64,000 nucleotides of DNA from an uncultured Lachnospiraceae bacterium (GCA_910577015.1 CAJTKU010000001.1:248001-312000); one strand, 5' to 3'; positions 6,142 to 15,900 are shown, counted from the stretch's first letter. Translations and numbers: made by a program. Notes: generated by a model from the letters alone, not told the origin.

Positions 6142-6999
6142 TTACGCTTTGATACGGAAGCAGACGGGCACCCGAAGCGCATTGGACGCGTACCAGTTGC
6201 CGGCATAGCCGTCGGGGTGGTTGACATAGCACGCACTCGCCGCATTGCCAGACCTCACGGACGCCAGCCACCAGGTGCACCGACTTCCGCCGTGACCGGC
6301 ACCTTTGATGCGGTTCAGATAGCTGTTAGCAAAAATAGGGTACTGCATTGCCTGCCCCTGTCCGTACCCTTTGGTCGCCCATACAACCGACCCGAATACC
6401 TCATACTCATGCGGAACCCACAAAAGCCCTATATCTTTCCACTCCCACGTTGTAGAATCCGTCAGCGCACCGCTTGCAGAATATCTTATCTCCATAAGCG
6501 ATCTCTTTGTCACAATATGGTTTTTCACTGCCTGCGGCAAATGACTGGATAAAGTCGCAAGCCATGTATGCAGGTTGCTCACCATATAAGGACTCCCATC
6601 TGTGGCGTTGCCGTTATTGTTGTTCGTAGTGTTCCACTGAACCGTTTCTGAAAAGCAGTCCCGACTAATGAAATCAATGTGATGTCCTAAATCCTGGTCT
6701 GTTGTATGGGTGTAGACATCAATACCGGCCACCTGCATTTCCACTCTCTCGTTCTTCACTGTGACAGGGATGTAATCCCCGACATAAATCCCGGTGTAAT
6801 TCCCCTCCTTAATCCTTGCATGAATCCAGGCCCACGCATCGGTATAATTTGCAATCTCATCTGCAAATACTACCGTGAGGTCCCTCCCCCTATATAATCC
6901 ATTTGTCTGCTGGAGCAGCAAACTCACATCATCCCTGGCCTGCGAGTCCTCAATTTTTCTCAGCACTCCACCGACTTCAATTTCTTTAATAGTTGACAT
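6142..6999 (-). CDS. DGR target: tail tip protein with C-type-lectin-like (DUF6273) fold
   Basis: A 285-aa tail protein whose C-terminus is diversified by the DGR. Residues 1-50 are a short helical attachment region. Residues 55-285 read as a DUF6273/formylglycine-like C-type lectin domain, with GIYVGDYIPV, DGSPYMVSNLHTWL, WVPHEYEVFGS and a final WWLASVRSGN to RVPVCFRI. Residues 240-279 are encoded by VR, and the exposed variable positions are 242, 254, 255, 258, 261-263, 265, 267, 270 and 275. The start ATG at 6999 follows AAGGAGG. Being last in the tail-gene order, after the fibre genes, it is likely a receptor-binding protein at the baseplate or fibre tip. Confidence 0.93.
   Translation of the reverse strand: MSTIKEIEVGGVLRKIEDSQARDDVSLLLQQTNGLYRGRDLTVVFADEIANYTDAWAWIHARIKEGNYTGIYVGDYIPVTVKNERVEMQVAGIDVYTHTTDQDLGHHIDFISRDCFSETVQWNTTNNNNGNATDGSPYMVSNLHTWLATLSSHLPQAVKNHIVTKRSLMEIRYSASGALTDSTTWEWKDIGLLWVPHEYEVFGSVVWATKGYGQGQAMQYPIFANSYLNRIKGAGHGGSRCTWWLASVRSGNAASACYVNHPDGYAGNWYASNALRVPVCFRIKA
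6156..6284 (-). repeat. DGR variable repeat (VR)
   Basis: This is the 3' part of the target gene matching TR at 5433-5558. Codon by codon on the minus strand, the TR Asn codons have become Thr, Ser, Tyr, His, Asp, Tyr, Gly, Tyr and Leu, while Trp, Ala, Ser, Gly and Val scaffold codons are unchanged. The first conserved bases are GTCGGTGC and the last shared block is GGGTGCCCGTCTGCTTCC. One extra CCC/GAC-type codon near residue 262 has no counterpart in TR. Confidence 0.96.
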
Positions 7000-7011
7000 T
7001 CTCTTACCTCC

Positions 7012-7299
7012 TTAAATCGCAACCTCCAGCACCAGGGAATCATCCTCAAATCTACCCATTCCTTCTGGTACCTTCAGTTTACCATTGTCGAAATTAAAAG
7101 GGAGCAGATTTACAACCCGCCCCCTGTCGCTATCATACGAATATGCCAGCATTTTCTCAATCAGCCCCCGGTTACTCAATGTGTTCTGCAACAGCTGAGT
7201 CGGCGCCATGTTGATATTATCTGCATGAGCCGGGTCCGTTGTTTCCACAATCTGAATCGCATCAGCGAATACCGGGCTGGTGTTCTTGTACTCTTTCAT
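7012..7299 (-). CDS. Tail fibre-region structural protein
   Basis: A 95-aa protein with ADNINMAPTQLLQNTL, a motif seen near fibre shaft segments of phage tail proteins, then DRGRVVNLLPFNFDNGKLKV. It sits between the fibre-like gene at 7327 and the DGR target, so it may be a connector or chaperone for the variable tip protein. ATG 7299 follows AAAGGAG. The function is not established. Confidence 0.65.
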   Translation of the reverse strand: MKEYKNTSPVFADAIQIVETTDPAHADNINMAPTQLLQNTLSNRGLIEKMLAYSYDSDRGRVVNLLPFNFDNGKLKVPEGMGRFEDDSLVLEVAI

Positions 7300-7326
7300 G
7301 CCGTCTCCTTTCCTCTAAGGCACTCC

Positions 7327-7722
7327 TTAGAAAATATCATCCAGCGTGTAGGTCTGCTCGACATCATCATCCTTGCCTTTCCGCTTGAAAGTCTTAATGC
7401 AGACCACATCACCTTCTGAGTCGTACAAACCGATCTCGCTGATTTCCTCTCCCGCAAGCTCGCTTTCTGTCAGCGTACATTCATATCTGCAGGTCGTATC
7501 TGCTGGAAAGCTGTACCCGTCAAGTTCCTTGCGGAAGATTTCATTGGTAAGACCGCTCTGCGATTCTGTGGGCGATATGACATTGCCGCTTGCGTCCACG
7601 CCGCCGTCCCCAAACACCATGCCTACAATCTTAGGGAGCTGGATTGCACCTGCCCTGGCCTTGACAAGTTTCTCCCTGGACTTCTTAGTGATGATTACAT
7701 TTTTATTTTTCTCTGTACTCAC
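7327..7722 (-). CDS. Phage tail fibre/collar protein
   Basis: A 131-aa protein starting with GTG that overlaps the stop of the upstream gene (GTGA). It begins with KNVIITKKSREKLVKARAG and contains IVGMVFGDGGVD and SEIGLYDSEGDVV, features of tail-collar fibre N-terminal proteins. AAAGGAGG precedes the start. It probably links fibres to the baseplate. The family is inferred from motifs and from its position after the baseplate genes. Confidence 0.7.
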   Translation of the reverse strand: MSTEKNKNVIITKKSREKLVKARAGAIQLPKIVGMVFGDGGVDASGNVISPTESQSGLTNEIFRKELDGYSFPADTTCRYECTLTESELAGEEISEIGLYDSEGDVVCIKTFKRKGKDDDVEQTYTLDDIF

Positions 7723-8999
7723 TCTGCTGCCTCCTTTCTGTATATTGAATTAAGGCTCCTGGCACCATTCAGCGACAAAGCGCCGTCCAGAAACCAATAA
7801 TCCCATGTTTTTGTCTCCACGGTAGCGTTTTCCACCGTTTCCTGCTCAGAGAAATCCATTTCTGAACGTACCGACAAAGCCGCCTTTGCTTTGCCCCGGC
7901 CATAACCTAACAGCTGTTCACCGTCAAGATTCCATCCTCCGTCCAGATACAGGAGCCTCCAGAAGTCAACCGCAAACTGAGAAACTATGCCAGCCGCTAT
8001 ATTTTCCCGGATGTGCTGCTCCCACTTTGTAGATAGAGCCTGCAGCTTTACCTCTTCTGTGCAACTCGCAATTCCGAATCTATCCCTCATGCCGAGAGAA
8101 AGTCCGTACCTCCGCTTTGCATCCAGCTGTTCGGTGCCGTCAAGATCCCACATCCCGTCAAAGCATCGGACATTCCAAAAGTTAATGCCGGTATGAAAAC
8201 CCACACCGGCACGAAACATTCCATCGTTTATCGCTTTTACCGTGTCAAATCTGACCGAAACCAGCCTGATTTCTTCTGGAGTATGAAACTCCCCCTGGTT
8301 GAATTTGAATCCAAGCACAAGGCCATAACGCATCTTCGTATTGAGGATAACGCTGCCGTCCAGCAACCAGCTCCCGTCATACACATACGCATACCAGAAT
8401 GGAATCCCCATCTTAAACCGGATATTTCTCAATATGATCTGCTCCAGATTCCTGTTATCCAGCTCAATCTCTGTCCGGTAATTGACGGTATAGGTTGTGT
8501 GCGATTGTTTCAGCCGGTTCAGCGTTTCAAAGACTTTCTTTGAATCCAGCGTCCCCTCTCCGAGAAAATACGCCTTGAACACATTCGGATGCTGAGGAGA
8601 AAATCCGTACTCTCCCGGATCATGTATATCCGCAATATGTACCTCAAATCCTGTGGCATCCTCCAGTCCTTTTTCCATTCGGTACGGTGTCATAGGCGCT
8701 CTGTAGTCCCTTTTCTGATAAATTCGTTTGCGCCGTTCCTCGTAGGAAAGATTTTCACGCACCGGCAGTCCCCACTTAATTTCGTGGTACATCAGCCCCC
8801 ATGTGGCCGTCTCTGGGAAGAACTGTGCAGGCAGGTCCTCAACCATTTCTAATGCCCTGTCATATTCAAGCCCCATCACCTGGTATATCCACTTGCCGAC
8901 ATACGACTCGTCATAGAATCCATCCGACACATAGCTGAGCATCTTTCTGGCGCTGTTGCTTGTAGGGAAGTTTTCCAGATCAAATTTTCCCTTTTCCAT
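7719..8999 (-). CDS. YmfQ/XkdU-like (DUF2313) tail protein with WxLDG repeats
   Basis: A 426-aa protein. Residues 1-185 resemble the DUF2313 (YmfQ, XkdU) tail protein family, with TATWGLMYHEIKWGL and YRAPMTPYRMEKGLEDATGFEV, which in PBSX-like phages follows baseplate J. The C-terminal half holds four imperfect repeats of the form FW-x-YDG-x-W-x-LDG-x3-L-x4-RYGL-x-LG, at about residues 200-230, 270-305, 345-370 and 400-420. These look like a beta-rich binding or adaptor module. ATG 8999 lies after the baseplate J stop with a GGGGGC-type element. Confidence 0.75.
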   Translation of the reverse strand: MEKGKFDLENFPTSNSARKMLSYVSDGFYDESYVGKWIYQVMGLEYDRALEMVEDLPAQFFPETATWGLMYHEIKWGLPVRENLSYEERRKRIYQKRDYRAPMTPYRMEKGLEDATGFEVHIADIHDPGEYGFSPQHPNVFKAYFLGEGTLDSKKVFETLNRLKQSHTTYTVNYRTEIELDNRNLEQIILRNIRFKMGIPFWYAYVYDGSWLLDGSVILNTKMRYGLVLGFKFNQGEFHTPEEIRLVSVRFDTVKAINDGMFRAGVGFHTGINFWNVRCFDGMWDLDGTEQLDAKRRYGLSLGMRDRFGIASCTEEVKLQALSTKWEQHIRENIAAGIVSQFAVDFWRLLYLDGGWNLDGEQLLGYGRGKAKAALSVRSEMDFSEQETVENATVETKTWDYWFLDGALSLNGARSLNSIYRKEAAE

Positions 9000-9010
9000 C
9001 TGACCGCCCC

Positions 9011-10129
9011 CTAACTGAAATCAAGAGTACCTGTCTCCGGGTACTCTTCGCTTGCCAGGTTGATATTTTCCTCTGCTCCGTTCATCAGGAATCTCCCATA
9101 GTCTGTCACGCCGGCAATTCCTTTGATGACTGGCCGCACATCGTTGTACCGCAATATGCCCTGGTGCTTTGCAGAAACAAAAACCGCCTTGACTGCAGCA
9201 GCAAAATCTTTCTTAATCTGCTCAATGCTGGTTATCTCTTCATACAGCAATCCAGTAATCTTGAAATTTACCTTTACCGTTGTTGCCGGTCCGCATATCA
9301 GCTTAGCACAGGCAGTAGGCAGAAGTCTTTTACTCCTGTCCTCCGGAGATACAATGTGGCTGTAAACCTCCTGCACCAATTCCTCATTGGCAGGCTGACC
9401 GTTTCCGTCTATCAGCACCAGCTTTACCGTTCCAGGCCCCTCCGCTGCCGGAATCACGATGCAGTCACCCGCCCCGGCCTCTTTCGCCCAGCGGATATAG
9501 TCGCTGTCATTTCCCAGGTAGGTAAGGCTGTTATCGTACTCTGCCGCAATTCTGTCGTAGAAATCATCGTTGCTCTCCCTCTCGGTTCCGCCTCTGATCG
9601 GCTCCGGATTGACTACCTCCGTCACATTTTTATCCGGCTTTGCCATGAGGACTACCGTATTCGCCGCTACATTGGAGCCGGTGCCGCTTTCTACAGCTGA
9701 TACATGGATAAGGATTGTTCCATCCTCTCTAATCTCAACCTCTTCCTGGGAAATAAATTCTATGGACGGCCCTGTGTCCGTTGCCGGTGTGCAGAAAACC
9801 GTTCCCGCCGCAATTACCGCCCCTGCTTTCCCGGTCACTTTTACCTTTCCTGATGCGCTCTCCGGCTGATGCCTTTCAAGATGTACCTGCTGGCCGTGCC
9901 GGTCCAGCCATTCATCCCATGCGTACTGAGGAAAAGCAATCATCAATGCCCTAACCATGTGATAGTTGATGAACTCGTCTTTTTCCAATGCTGCAGGCAT
10001 GGTAAAATCAAACGGAAACCCGCCCGGCATATCGTCAATGTCCGCAGGCAGATTATTCATCATCCGCTGGTGTATTTCCTCGGCGCTGTTATTCTCAATA
10101 AATTCTGGTCGTGTAAATTCCGGCTGCAT
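9011..10129 (-). CDS. Baseplate J-like protein
   Basis: A 372-aa baseplate wedge protein of contractile tails, XkdT/gpJ-like. The N-terminus has DDMPGGFPFDFTMPAALEKDEF and YAWDEWLDRHG, and the centre has the family signature PEPIRGGTERESNDDFYDRI. The C-terminus shows NGAEENINLASEEYPETGTL, typical for the family. The gene follows the gp25-like DUF2634 gene in the usual order. ATG 10129 follows AAGGAGG. Confidence 0.92.
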   Translation of the reverse strand: MQPEFTRPEFIENNSAEEIHQRMMNNLPADIDDMPGGFPFDFTMPAALEKDEFINYHMVRALMIAFPQYAWDEWLDRHGQQVHLERHQPESASGKVKVTGKAGAVIAAGTVFCTPATDTGPSIEFISQEEVEIREDGTILIHVSAVESGTGSNVAANTVVLMAKPDKNVTEVVNPEPIRGGTERESNDDFYDRIAAEYDNSLTYLGNDSDYIRWAKEAGAGDCIVIPAAEGPGTVKLVLIDGNGQPANEELVQEVYSHIVSPEDRSKRLLPTACAKLICGPATTVKVNFKITGLLYEEITSIEQIKKDFAAAVKAVFVSAKHQGILRYNDVRPVIKGIAGVTDYGRFLMNGAEENINLASEEYPETGTLDFS

Positions 10130-10143
10130 CCTTTCTCACCTCC

Positions 10144-10581
10144 TTAAATCGTAACCGTGATCTCTTCATCCCAGCCTATGCCCTTTACCTTGAATCTGCA
10201 GTGCATATTGTCTCCGTCCCAGGAGAAAACAAAATCCCGGACCTCTTCCGTCCGGGGATTTACCATTATTGCATCTGTAATTGTCCTCTGCACCATAGAC
10301 TCAACCGTTTTTTCATCGTCATTATCCAGGGCGCGTTCCATTTCTGTGCCGATAGAATCCGGATATGCAAGACAGCGGTACCTCTCCGTCTGTGCAATCT
10401 TGAAACACCATATTGAGTATGCCTCCCTGCCATCGCACTCTACCATCCGGTTCGCACCGTCTCTTACAAAATCCCCCTCTGCCGGGTCCCATCTGACACT
10501 ACGCTTATACTGCGTGTCATATCCCATATCTTCGGGGATGAACTCCGGTACTTCCACTACCGGAAATAGCGGTTGTGACAT
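10144..10581 (-). CDS. XkdS-like (DUF2634) baseplate protein
   Basis: A 145-aa protein related to DUF2634/gp25-type baseplate wedge proteins. Typical features are KRSVRWDPAEGDFV, VECDGREAYSIWCFKIAQTERYRCLAYP and a late VNPRTEEVRDFVFSWDGD. It helps initiate sheath polymerisation at the baseplate in related phages. It sits between the DUF2577 and baseplate J genes, as in PBSX. Confidence 0.88.
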   Translation of the reverse strand: MSQPLFPVVEVPEFIPEDMGYDTQYKRSVRWDPAEGDFVRDGANRMVECDGREAYSIWCFKIAQTERYRCLAYPDSIGTEMERALDNDDEKTVESMVQRTITDAIMVNPRTEEVRDFVFSWDGDNMHCRFKVKGIGWDEEITVTI

Positions 10582-10595
10582 TTCGCCTCGCCTCC

Positions 10596-10988
10596 TTATG
10601 ATTTCTCAATAATATCCACGACTACCGCCTCGCTCTGCACCCAGGCCACCAGAACACGATCCCCCGCCTTTAGTTTTGGCATAGGCACATCATGGCTGTG
10701 TGGCGGAACCCCGGAGGGGCTGCTGTGTATATGCTTATTCTCCTGCAGGTGGCCGGTCCAGCTGGATTCTGATGTAGCCAGGGTATATCCGTTAATCGAC
10801 CTGCAGACTGAGTAATCGCCTTTTGGTATCGGAACCGGAAAAGTATTCGTTACCAGGCTGTAATTCGCCTGTATCTCTCCAAAATCCAATACCAAAGGGG
10901 ACTCGTTTTCTCTTTTCATCCTCTGGCTCAAAACCGCCGCCAGTTTGCTTGTGCCAGGATGTCCGTCAAATCCTTCCATCTTCGCCAC
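10596..10988 (-). CDS. XkdR-like (DUF2577) tail protein
   Basis: A 130-aa protein with SPLVLDFGEIQANYSLVTNTF and LKAGDRVLVAWVQSEAVVVDII, a beta-rich OB-like fold characteristic of the DUF2577 family next to baseplate genes. A GTG at 10988 and an ATG three codons later (10979, after AGAGGTGG) are both possible starts. It lies just after the XkdQ-like gene. Confidence 0.8.
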   Translation of the reverse strand: MAKMEGFDGHPGTSKLAAVLSQRMKRENESPLVLDFGEIQANYSLVTNTFPVPIPKGDYSVCRSINGYTLATSESSWTGHLQENKHIHSSPSGVPPHSHDVPMPKLKAGDRVLVAWVQSEAVVVDIIEKS

Positions 10989-10990
10989 CT

Positions 10991-12238
10991 CTAATCAAAT
11001 GTTCCATCGTCTACCCATCCGTACACATTGCTGGCACTGTCCGTATGGATCAGATGCCACGGATGTGCTTTACCGGAACCGTTCTTAATTGTGATTTTCG
11101 CCTTTCCGGCTCTCGCATTGTACCCTTTTGCCCCCGGATAGCTGCTGACATAATGGGTACCGCCGTGGAAATTCACAATATCGCCTACGTTATATTCCTT
11201 TTTGGCGTCACCGCCGCTCTTGCTGCTTTTCTTTTCCGGCTCGGCAAACTCCAGATCCATCGTCATGCTGCAGACGTCCGCATCATGCTGAATGCCTTTC
11301 ACATAATAGTAATCCGACACGAACTCGCTCATGATGTAGACAAGATCACCCTTGCGGATAAAAGGAACATCCGGACTCTGCACTGTCATTTCCTTTTCAA
11401 TCTTGCCCTCTCCGTCAAGTATCTCCTGCGCCGCCGACTTTGCATCGGCCAGTGTCTCGTCTGAACCTCTGGTGTAAATCCTCTGCCGTATTCCGTATTT
11501 TGTCTCGCCGTTCAGTGTGGCGTCCACTCTGCGCTTGCCATCATCATCTGCCTGCCCTACCACCTTTACCCTTGTGATAAGGCTCGCCGTGCTGATTGAC
11601 TGGCTGAAGGATTTGGTGTTATCCACCTTGAATACATACACCGTTTTGTTGCTGCCCCTGGGAATTACGCTGGTGTAACCCTTTGCTGCCCTCACAATGC
11701 ACTTTTCCTCGCCTTTTTTGACCGCATCATCCAGTAGCTCCAGAATAATATCCGACAAGTACTTGTTGTTATGCACTGTTTTTCCGTGGGAGGCATTGGG
11801 GCCTTTATACTCTCCCTGTGGTATCTCCCAATCGTCAAAAATGCCCTGGAGCGCCGACTTTGTTCCTGTGCCGGAGGGGTAATATCTGTTATCCTGGCTT
11901 TTCTGCAGCTTATACAGCTCGTCATAGCAGGTGCATTTCAGATTATTCCCGCTATTCTTTTCCACCGGATTCCATGTTTCCACATACCCCCTTGCCACTT
12001 CCTCATTCAGAGAACCGCCATCGGATGCAAAGATACCCACCAGGCATCCCGGTTTTATGATGCTTGACAGATACCCCTTTGATGTCTTATCGTTCCTCGA
12101 AGTAAAGGAAGAGCGCACCGAAATCTCGCTGTCGTTTTCTTCCCACCCCAGATTTTGAATATAATCCTGGATATTGTACTGCTTGCCGCTTTCATCCATC
12201 ACCACGACACGGTATCTGATTTTTGATAAATCAATCAC
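10991..12238 (-). CDS. XkdQ-like tail hub protein with SH3-like wall-binding tail
   Basis: A 415-aa protein. Residues 1-330 match the XkdQ/late-control-D-like hub, with YRVVVMDESGKQYNIQDYIQ, WEENDSEISVRSSFTSRND and RKGDLVYIMSEFVSDYYYVKGI. Residues 345-415 are an SH3-like segment (YNVGDIVNFHGGTHYVSS to NVYGWVDDGTFD) nearly the same as one in the endolysin at 916-2451. It probably binds peptidoglycan during injection. The GTG start at 12238 follows GGAGGCGGCA. Confidence 0.85.
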   Translation of the reverse strand: MIDLSKIRYRVVVMDESGKQYNIQDYIQNLGWEENDSEISVRSSFTSRNDKTSKGYLSSIIKPGCLVGIFASDGGSLNEEVARGYVETWNPVEKNSGNNLKCTCYDELYKLQKSQDNRYYPSGTGTKSALQGIFDDWEIPQGEYKGPNASHGKTVHNNKYLSDIILELLDDAVKKGEEKCIVRAAKGYTSVIPRGSNKTVYVFKVDNTKSFSQSISTASLITRVKVVGQADDDGKRRVDATLNGETKYGIRQRIYTRGSDETLADAKSAAQEILDGEGKIEKEMTVQSPDVPFIRKGDLVYIMSEFVSDYYYVKGIQHDADVCSMTMDLEFAEPEKKSSKSGGDAKKEYNVGDIVNFHGGTHYVSSYPGAKGYNARAGKAKITIKNGSGKAHPWHLIHTDSASNVYGWVDDGTFD

Positions 12239-12247
12239 TGCCGCCTC

Positions 12248-12943
12248 CTATCCCGGTATTGTCAGAACTTCTCCAGGCCATATCCAGTGACCGTGATCGG
12301 AACTCGACTTACCGTGTTTCTTTGCCTCGGCCTCTATGGTTCCGGCATTGGCATCGTAGATTAGCGTCCATTTGCTGCCGCTACCTAACTTCTTTGAGGC
12401 TATGCCCCACAGCGTATCTCCACTCACAACCGTATAAGTGCTGCCACCGCCTCCAGACGATCCTCCGGAATCATTCCTCGGCTTTGTTTTTTTCACGAAT
12501 TTGGCAATTTTCAGCTCGTCAGTGGTGTATATCTGCAGAGGCTTTTTCTGCACGAATGTAATGGAATATTCCACGTTTCCATAAGCGCCTACCGGCCTCG
12601 GCTGGAATGAGGAAATCGTGACATCCACGTTTATCCACGTTTCCGTCACGATCAGATTCAGCACCGTTTCATTCTTCATAAAATTATTCAGGATTTTCAC
12701 GCACTCATTCGGCTCTTTCCAGCTGTTTTTCTTAACAATAGGCTCATTCCTTTTGGATTCCCCAAAAAAGACGCCATCCCATGTGAACTCTGCCACATCC
12801 GTTCCTTTCGGCACCTTGACGGTACCCTGGGATATGATGTCAAAGCTCTGGTACTTCGCACCATACTTTCCCTGCACTTTCTCCGGCAATGCCGGAAACG
12901 TAAACTTTGAACCGTTCCCGGCAGGAATCAATTTTATATTCAT
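12248..12943 (-). CDS. XkdP-like LysM tail protein
   Basis: A 231-aa protein with an N-terminal domain typical of XkdP (PALPEKVQGKYGAKYQSFDII, GTDVAEFTWDGVFFGES) and a C-terminal LysM domain (TYTVVSGDTLWGIA to WPGEVLTIPG, residues 178-231). In contractile-tailed phages this protein sits at the tape measure/hub junction and may touch peptidoglycan. It lies directly after the tape measure gene. Confidence 0.9.
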   Translation of the reverse strand: MNIKLIPAGNGSKFTFPALPEKVQGKYGAKYQSFDIISQGTVKVPKGTDVAEFTWDGVFFGESKRNEPIVKKNSWKEPNECVKILNNFMKNETVLNLIVTETWINVDVTISSFQPRPVGAYGNVEYSITFVQKKPLQIYTTDELKIAKFVKKTKPRNDSGGSSGGGGSTYTVVSGDTLWGIASKKLGSGSKWTLIYDANAGTIEAEAKKHGKSSSDHGHWIWPGEVLTIPG

Positions 12944-12946
12944 AGT

Positions 12947-15900
12947 CTACGCCTCCTTTAATGGCATATTGGAGAATACCTCTTCCAGCTTTCCGGCAAT
13001 CTCGCCGCCCAGTTCGTCAGCCATTTCTTTTAAGTGCTTTCTGATTACCTGCATAATGTCCTCTTCGCTCTGTCCGTCCCCGCCATGAATGACAAACTCT
13101 GGTGACATGCTCACGCTTACTTGTACCGGGGAACCTCCTGGGCTGCTCTCCCTTTCTGCTGGTACAGGTTCATACGCCCATGCTGTTTCTCCGTCATATT
13201 TGCCCTCTGTGGTTTCGTTATAGGCTATGGGAGCGTTTCTATTGGCATCACTGAATAAATTATAATCTGCGGCAGTATCGCTCAAAACAGAGCCTCCTAC
13301 ATAACCGCCCGCCGCATTGGCAGACACTCCCAGCGCTACCCCTGCCTGTTCGTACAGGTCTAATGCCCTGGCCCTCCTGCTCGGATTTGTAGGAATGACA
13401 AACTCTCCATACCCTTCCTCTGCCAGCCACGAAAGCTGAGGGCCGCCGCTTACATAACCGCCCGCCGCATGACCGCTTGCACTCTGCGCCGGATTGAGCG
13501 TCGGGAAGTTCGGAGCTGTGACATTGTACCTCGGCGTCACATTGACCGTAGGGCTGATTGTAAACGGACTCGCCGTTGCCGTGTTCAATGCTGTCTGCAG
13601 GTCTGTTCTGAGAAGTGCCGAACCGGCCAACAGGCTTGTTGATGCCCCATTGTTCAGTGCATCACCATAAGCCGTACCAGCTGCCATCCATTCAGATACC
13701 AGCTGATCGTAATACTCGTTTGAAATTGGTCCATACTGCGCCATGACACTGCTGAAATCAAACCCGCTTGTCGCCTCTGTCATATACTGCTCCATAAATG
13801 CCGCAAGCGTTTCATTATCCGCACTGTTCTCCAGCGCATTGTGAAGAGCCTCGGAATATGACTGTTTGATGATCTCGAAATACTCACCATAATACTCAGC
13901 CATAGGCTTTGCTGCATCCTCTGCAGAAAGCCCAATGGTCGGCCCCTCCGGTGGTCCTGTTATGGACTCCATAAGCGCCGTCCAATCATTTCCGGTCATG
14001 GAATCCCAATCTATCGCCGCCTTTATTTCCTCGGCTGTCGGTATCTGGCTCTTAAAATCCTGGATAATCGTCTCTTTGGTTCCCTCCGGTACCGCAAGCG
14101 CTGTCTGGATCAGCTCTGCCGCAATCGTGGTCTGCTCTGCTGTGTCAAGATTCAGCTTATCAAGGCCCATCCAGCTGATAACATCGGCTGTCGTCCATGC
14201 TTTCACATCCGGATGTGCCAGCAGGGCATTATTTAATGCCTGCGTTAGCTTTTCCGTTGTGCTGCCTTCTACCTCCGGCATAATCCTCGACAATTCAGAA
14301 TCCCATGCCGTAGCAATGCTATCCAGATTAAATGTGCTTACTCTCGCACTCAGTTCGTTTATCTGCGCATAATACCCTTCCGTTGCCTCCGCAACCGCCT
14401 CGTCGTATTCCGACTGCGTAATCGCACCGTCTGCAAGCTGAAGGTTTAGGTTGGTAAGTGTCAATGTCAGCGCGCTCTCATACTGTTCAGATGCAGATGC
14501 CACATTCGCCTGCAATTCTTCCTGCAGGGCATTAAAGCTATCCATATCCAAAGCAGCTCCGTTATACTTAATCTTCAAAGCCTGCATTTCCGCATCTGTC
14601 TTTGCCTCCGTCAGCTTATTCGTAATTGCCGAAATCTGCTCCTGCAGACTTTCCAGTTCCGCCGCCTCGTCCAGCGTAATAACACTGTCCTCCAGAGCAA
14701 TATTCATAGAATCCGTCAGCTGGGTACCTAAATCCTCAATCTGGCTCTTTAACCCTCCATAGTAGCTATCCAGGCCGGTGGTGTCCGCCTCCCCTCCTGC
14801 CAGAAGTTTCAGCGCAACCGTGGCCTGATAATGGTTATCGTCAATGAATGTCTGACTTGTACTGAGGAAATTTTCAATGGCGCTCTTATAACCATCCTTA
14901 TCTGTTTCCGACAGTTCCATACCCAGGCCGACTTTCCAGTTTTCCTTTTTCAAGCCGGTTACTGAGGATTGCAGATTGTTCAGCGCCGCCTCGGTATCAG
15001 CTGTTGCTTTAGCAAACTCGCTTAGTTCCTCTGCCATACCGGCAAAGGTAATCTCAGATGCCACTTTTTTGACCTCTGCCAGCGACAGGGAAATATCCCC
15101 GAAAGCCTTTTTTGCAACATTCGCACATTCCTCCTGGAACATCAATGCAAACTGTTCTGCAGAAACTTCGGAATCATTCATAGCCTGTGCCAAAGCCTCG
15201 TTTTTGAAAGTGACATCCTCGATTGATAACCCTGTAGCCTCAAAGACTTTTTGCGCCTTTTCAGCCTCTTTCTGCATTTCCTCTACATTTTCCTGGTATT
15301 CCTCCTTAACCTTGTTTCCCTTGATCCACCCGGCAATACCGCCAACACCGGCACCGACTAAAGCGCCGACTGCTGTACCTATGCCTGGGATGATTGAACC
15401 TATCGCCGCACCAGCTGCGGCTCCTGCCGCTACACCGCCTGCTTTCCATGCCGCCGACTCTCCATAGGCTTTTGACTCTTCCTTGTTGTCGGATTTGATT
15501 GCCTTGTATGCGTCCAGCGCACTGCTTACCAGCGTTGCTCCTGCGGCGATTGCGCCACCGCCAGCCGCCATTCCTGTTGCACTCAGAGCAGCGGCGCTCA
15601 TAGATGCACCGCCCGCCAGGTTTCCAGCTCCCAGGTTGATTGCCAATAAGCCGGATTTTCCCAACAGCCCGGTACCGGCTGCTGCTGAACCCAGGAACGA
15701 ACCCATTAGGGATGTGCCAGTCGCCGCATTTGTACCGAACAATCCTTTGCCGATGCTTGCCGCCCCTCTTCCCATACTGATGAACGGCGTTGCAATTTTA
15801 CTGAGCATAACCGCAGAAAAGATTGAGGACAAATCCGGAGCCTCTCCGCCCGGCAATAGCTTACCGGCATTGGAGAGCAGATTGCTGAATCCCTGCCACA

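Noticed and set aside
6597..6640. Second Asn-rich stretch in the DGR target (residues about 120-130) resembling TR
   Set aside because: Only the short NNNGNA-type run is shared. The flanks do not match TR, so it is not a second VR. Asn-rich loops are common in this fold.
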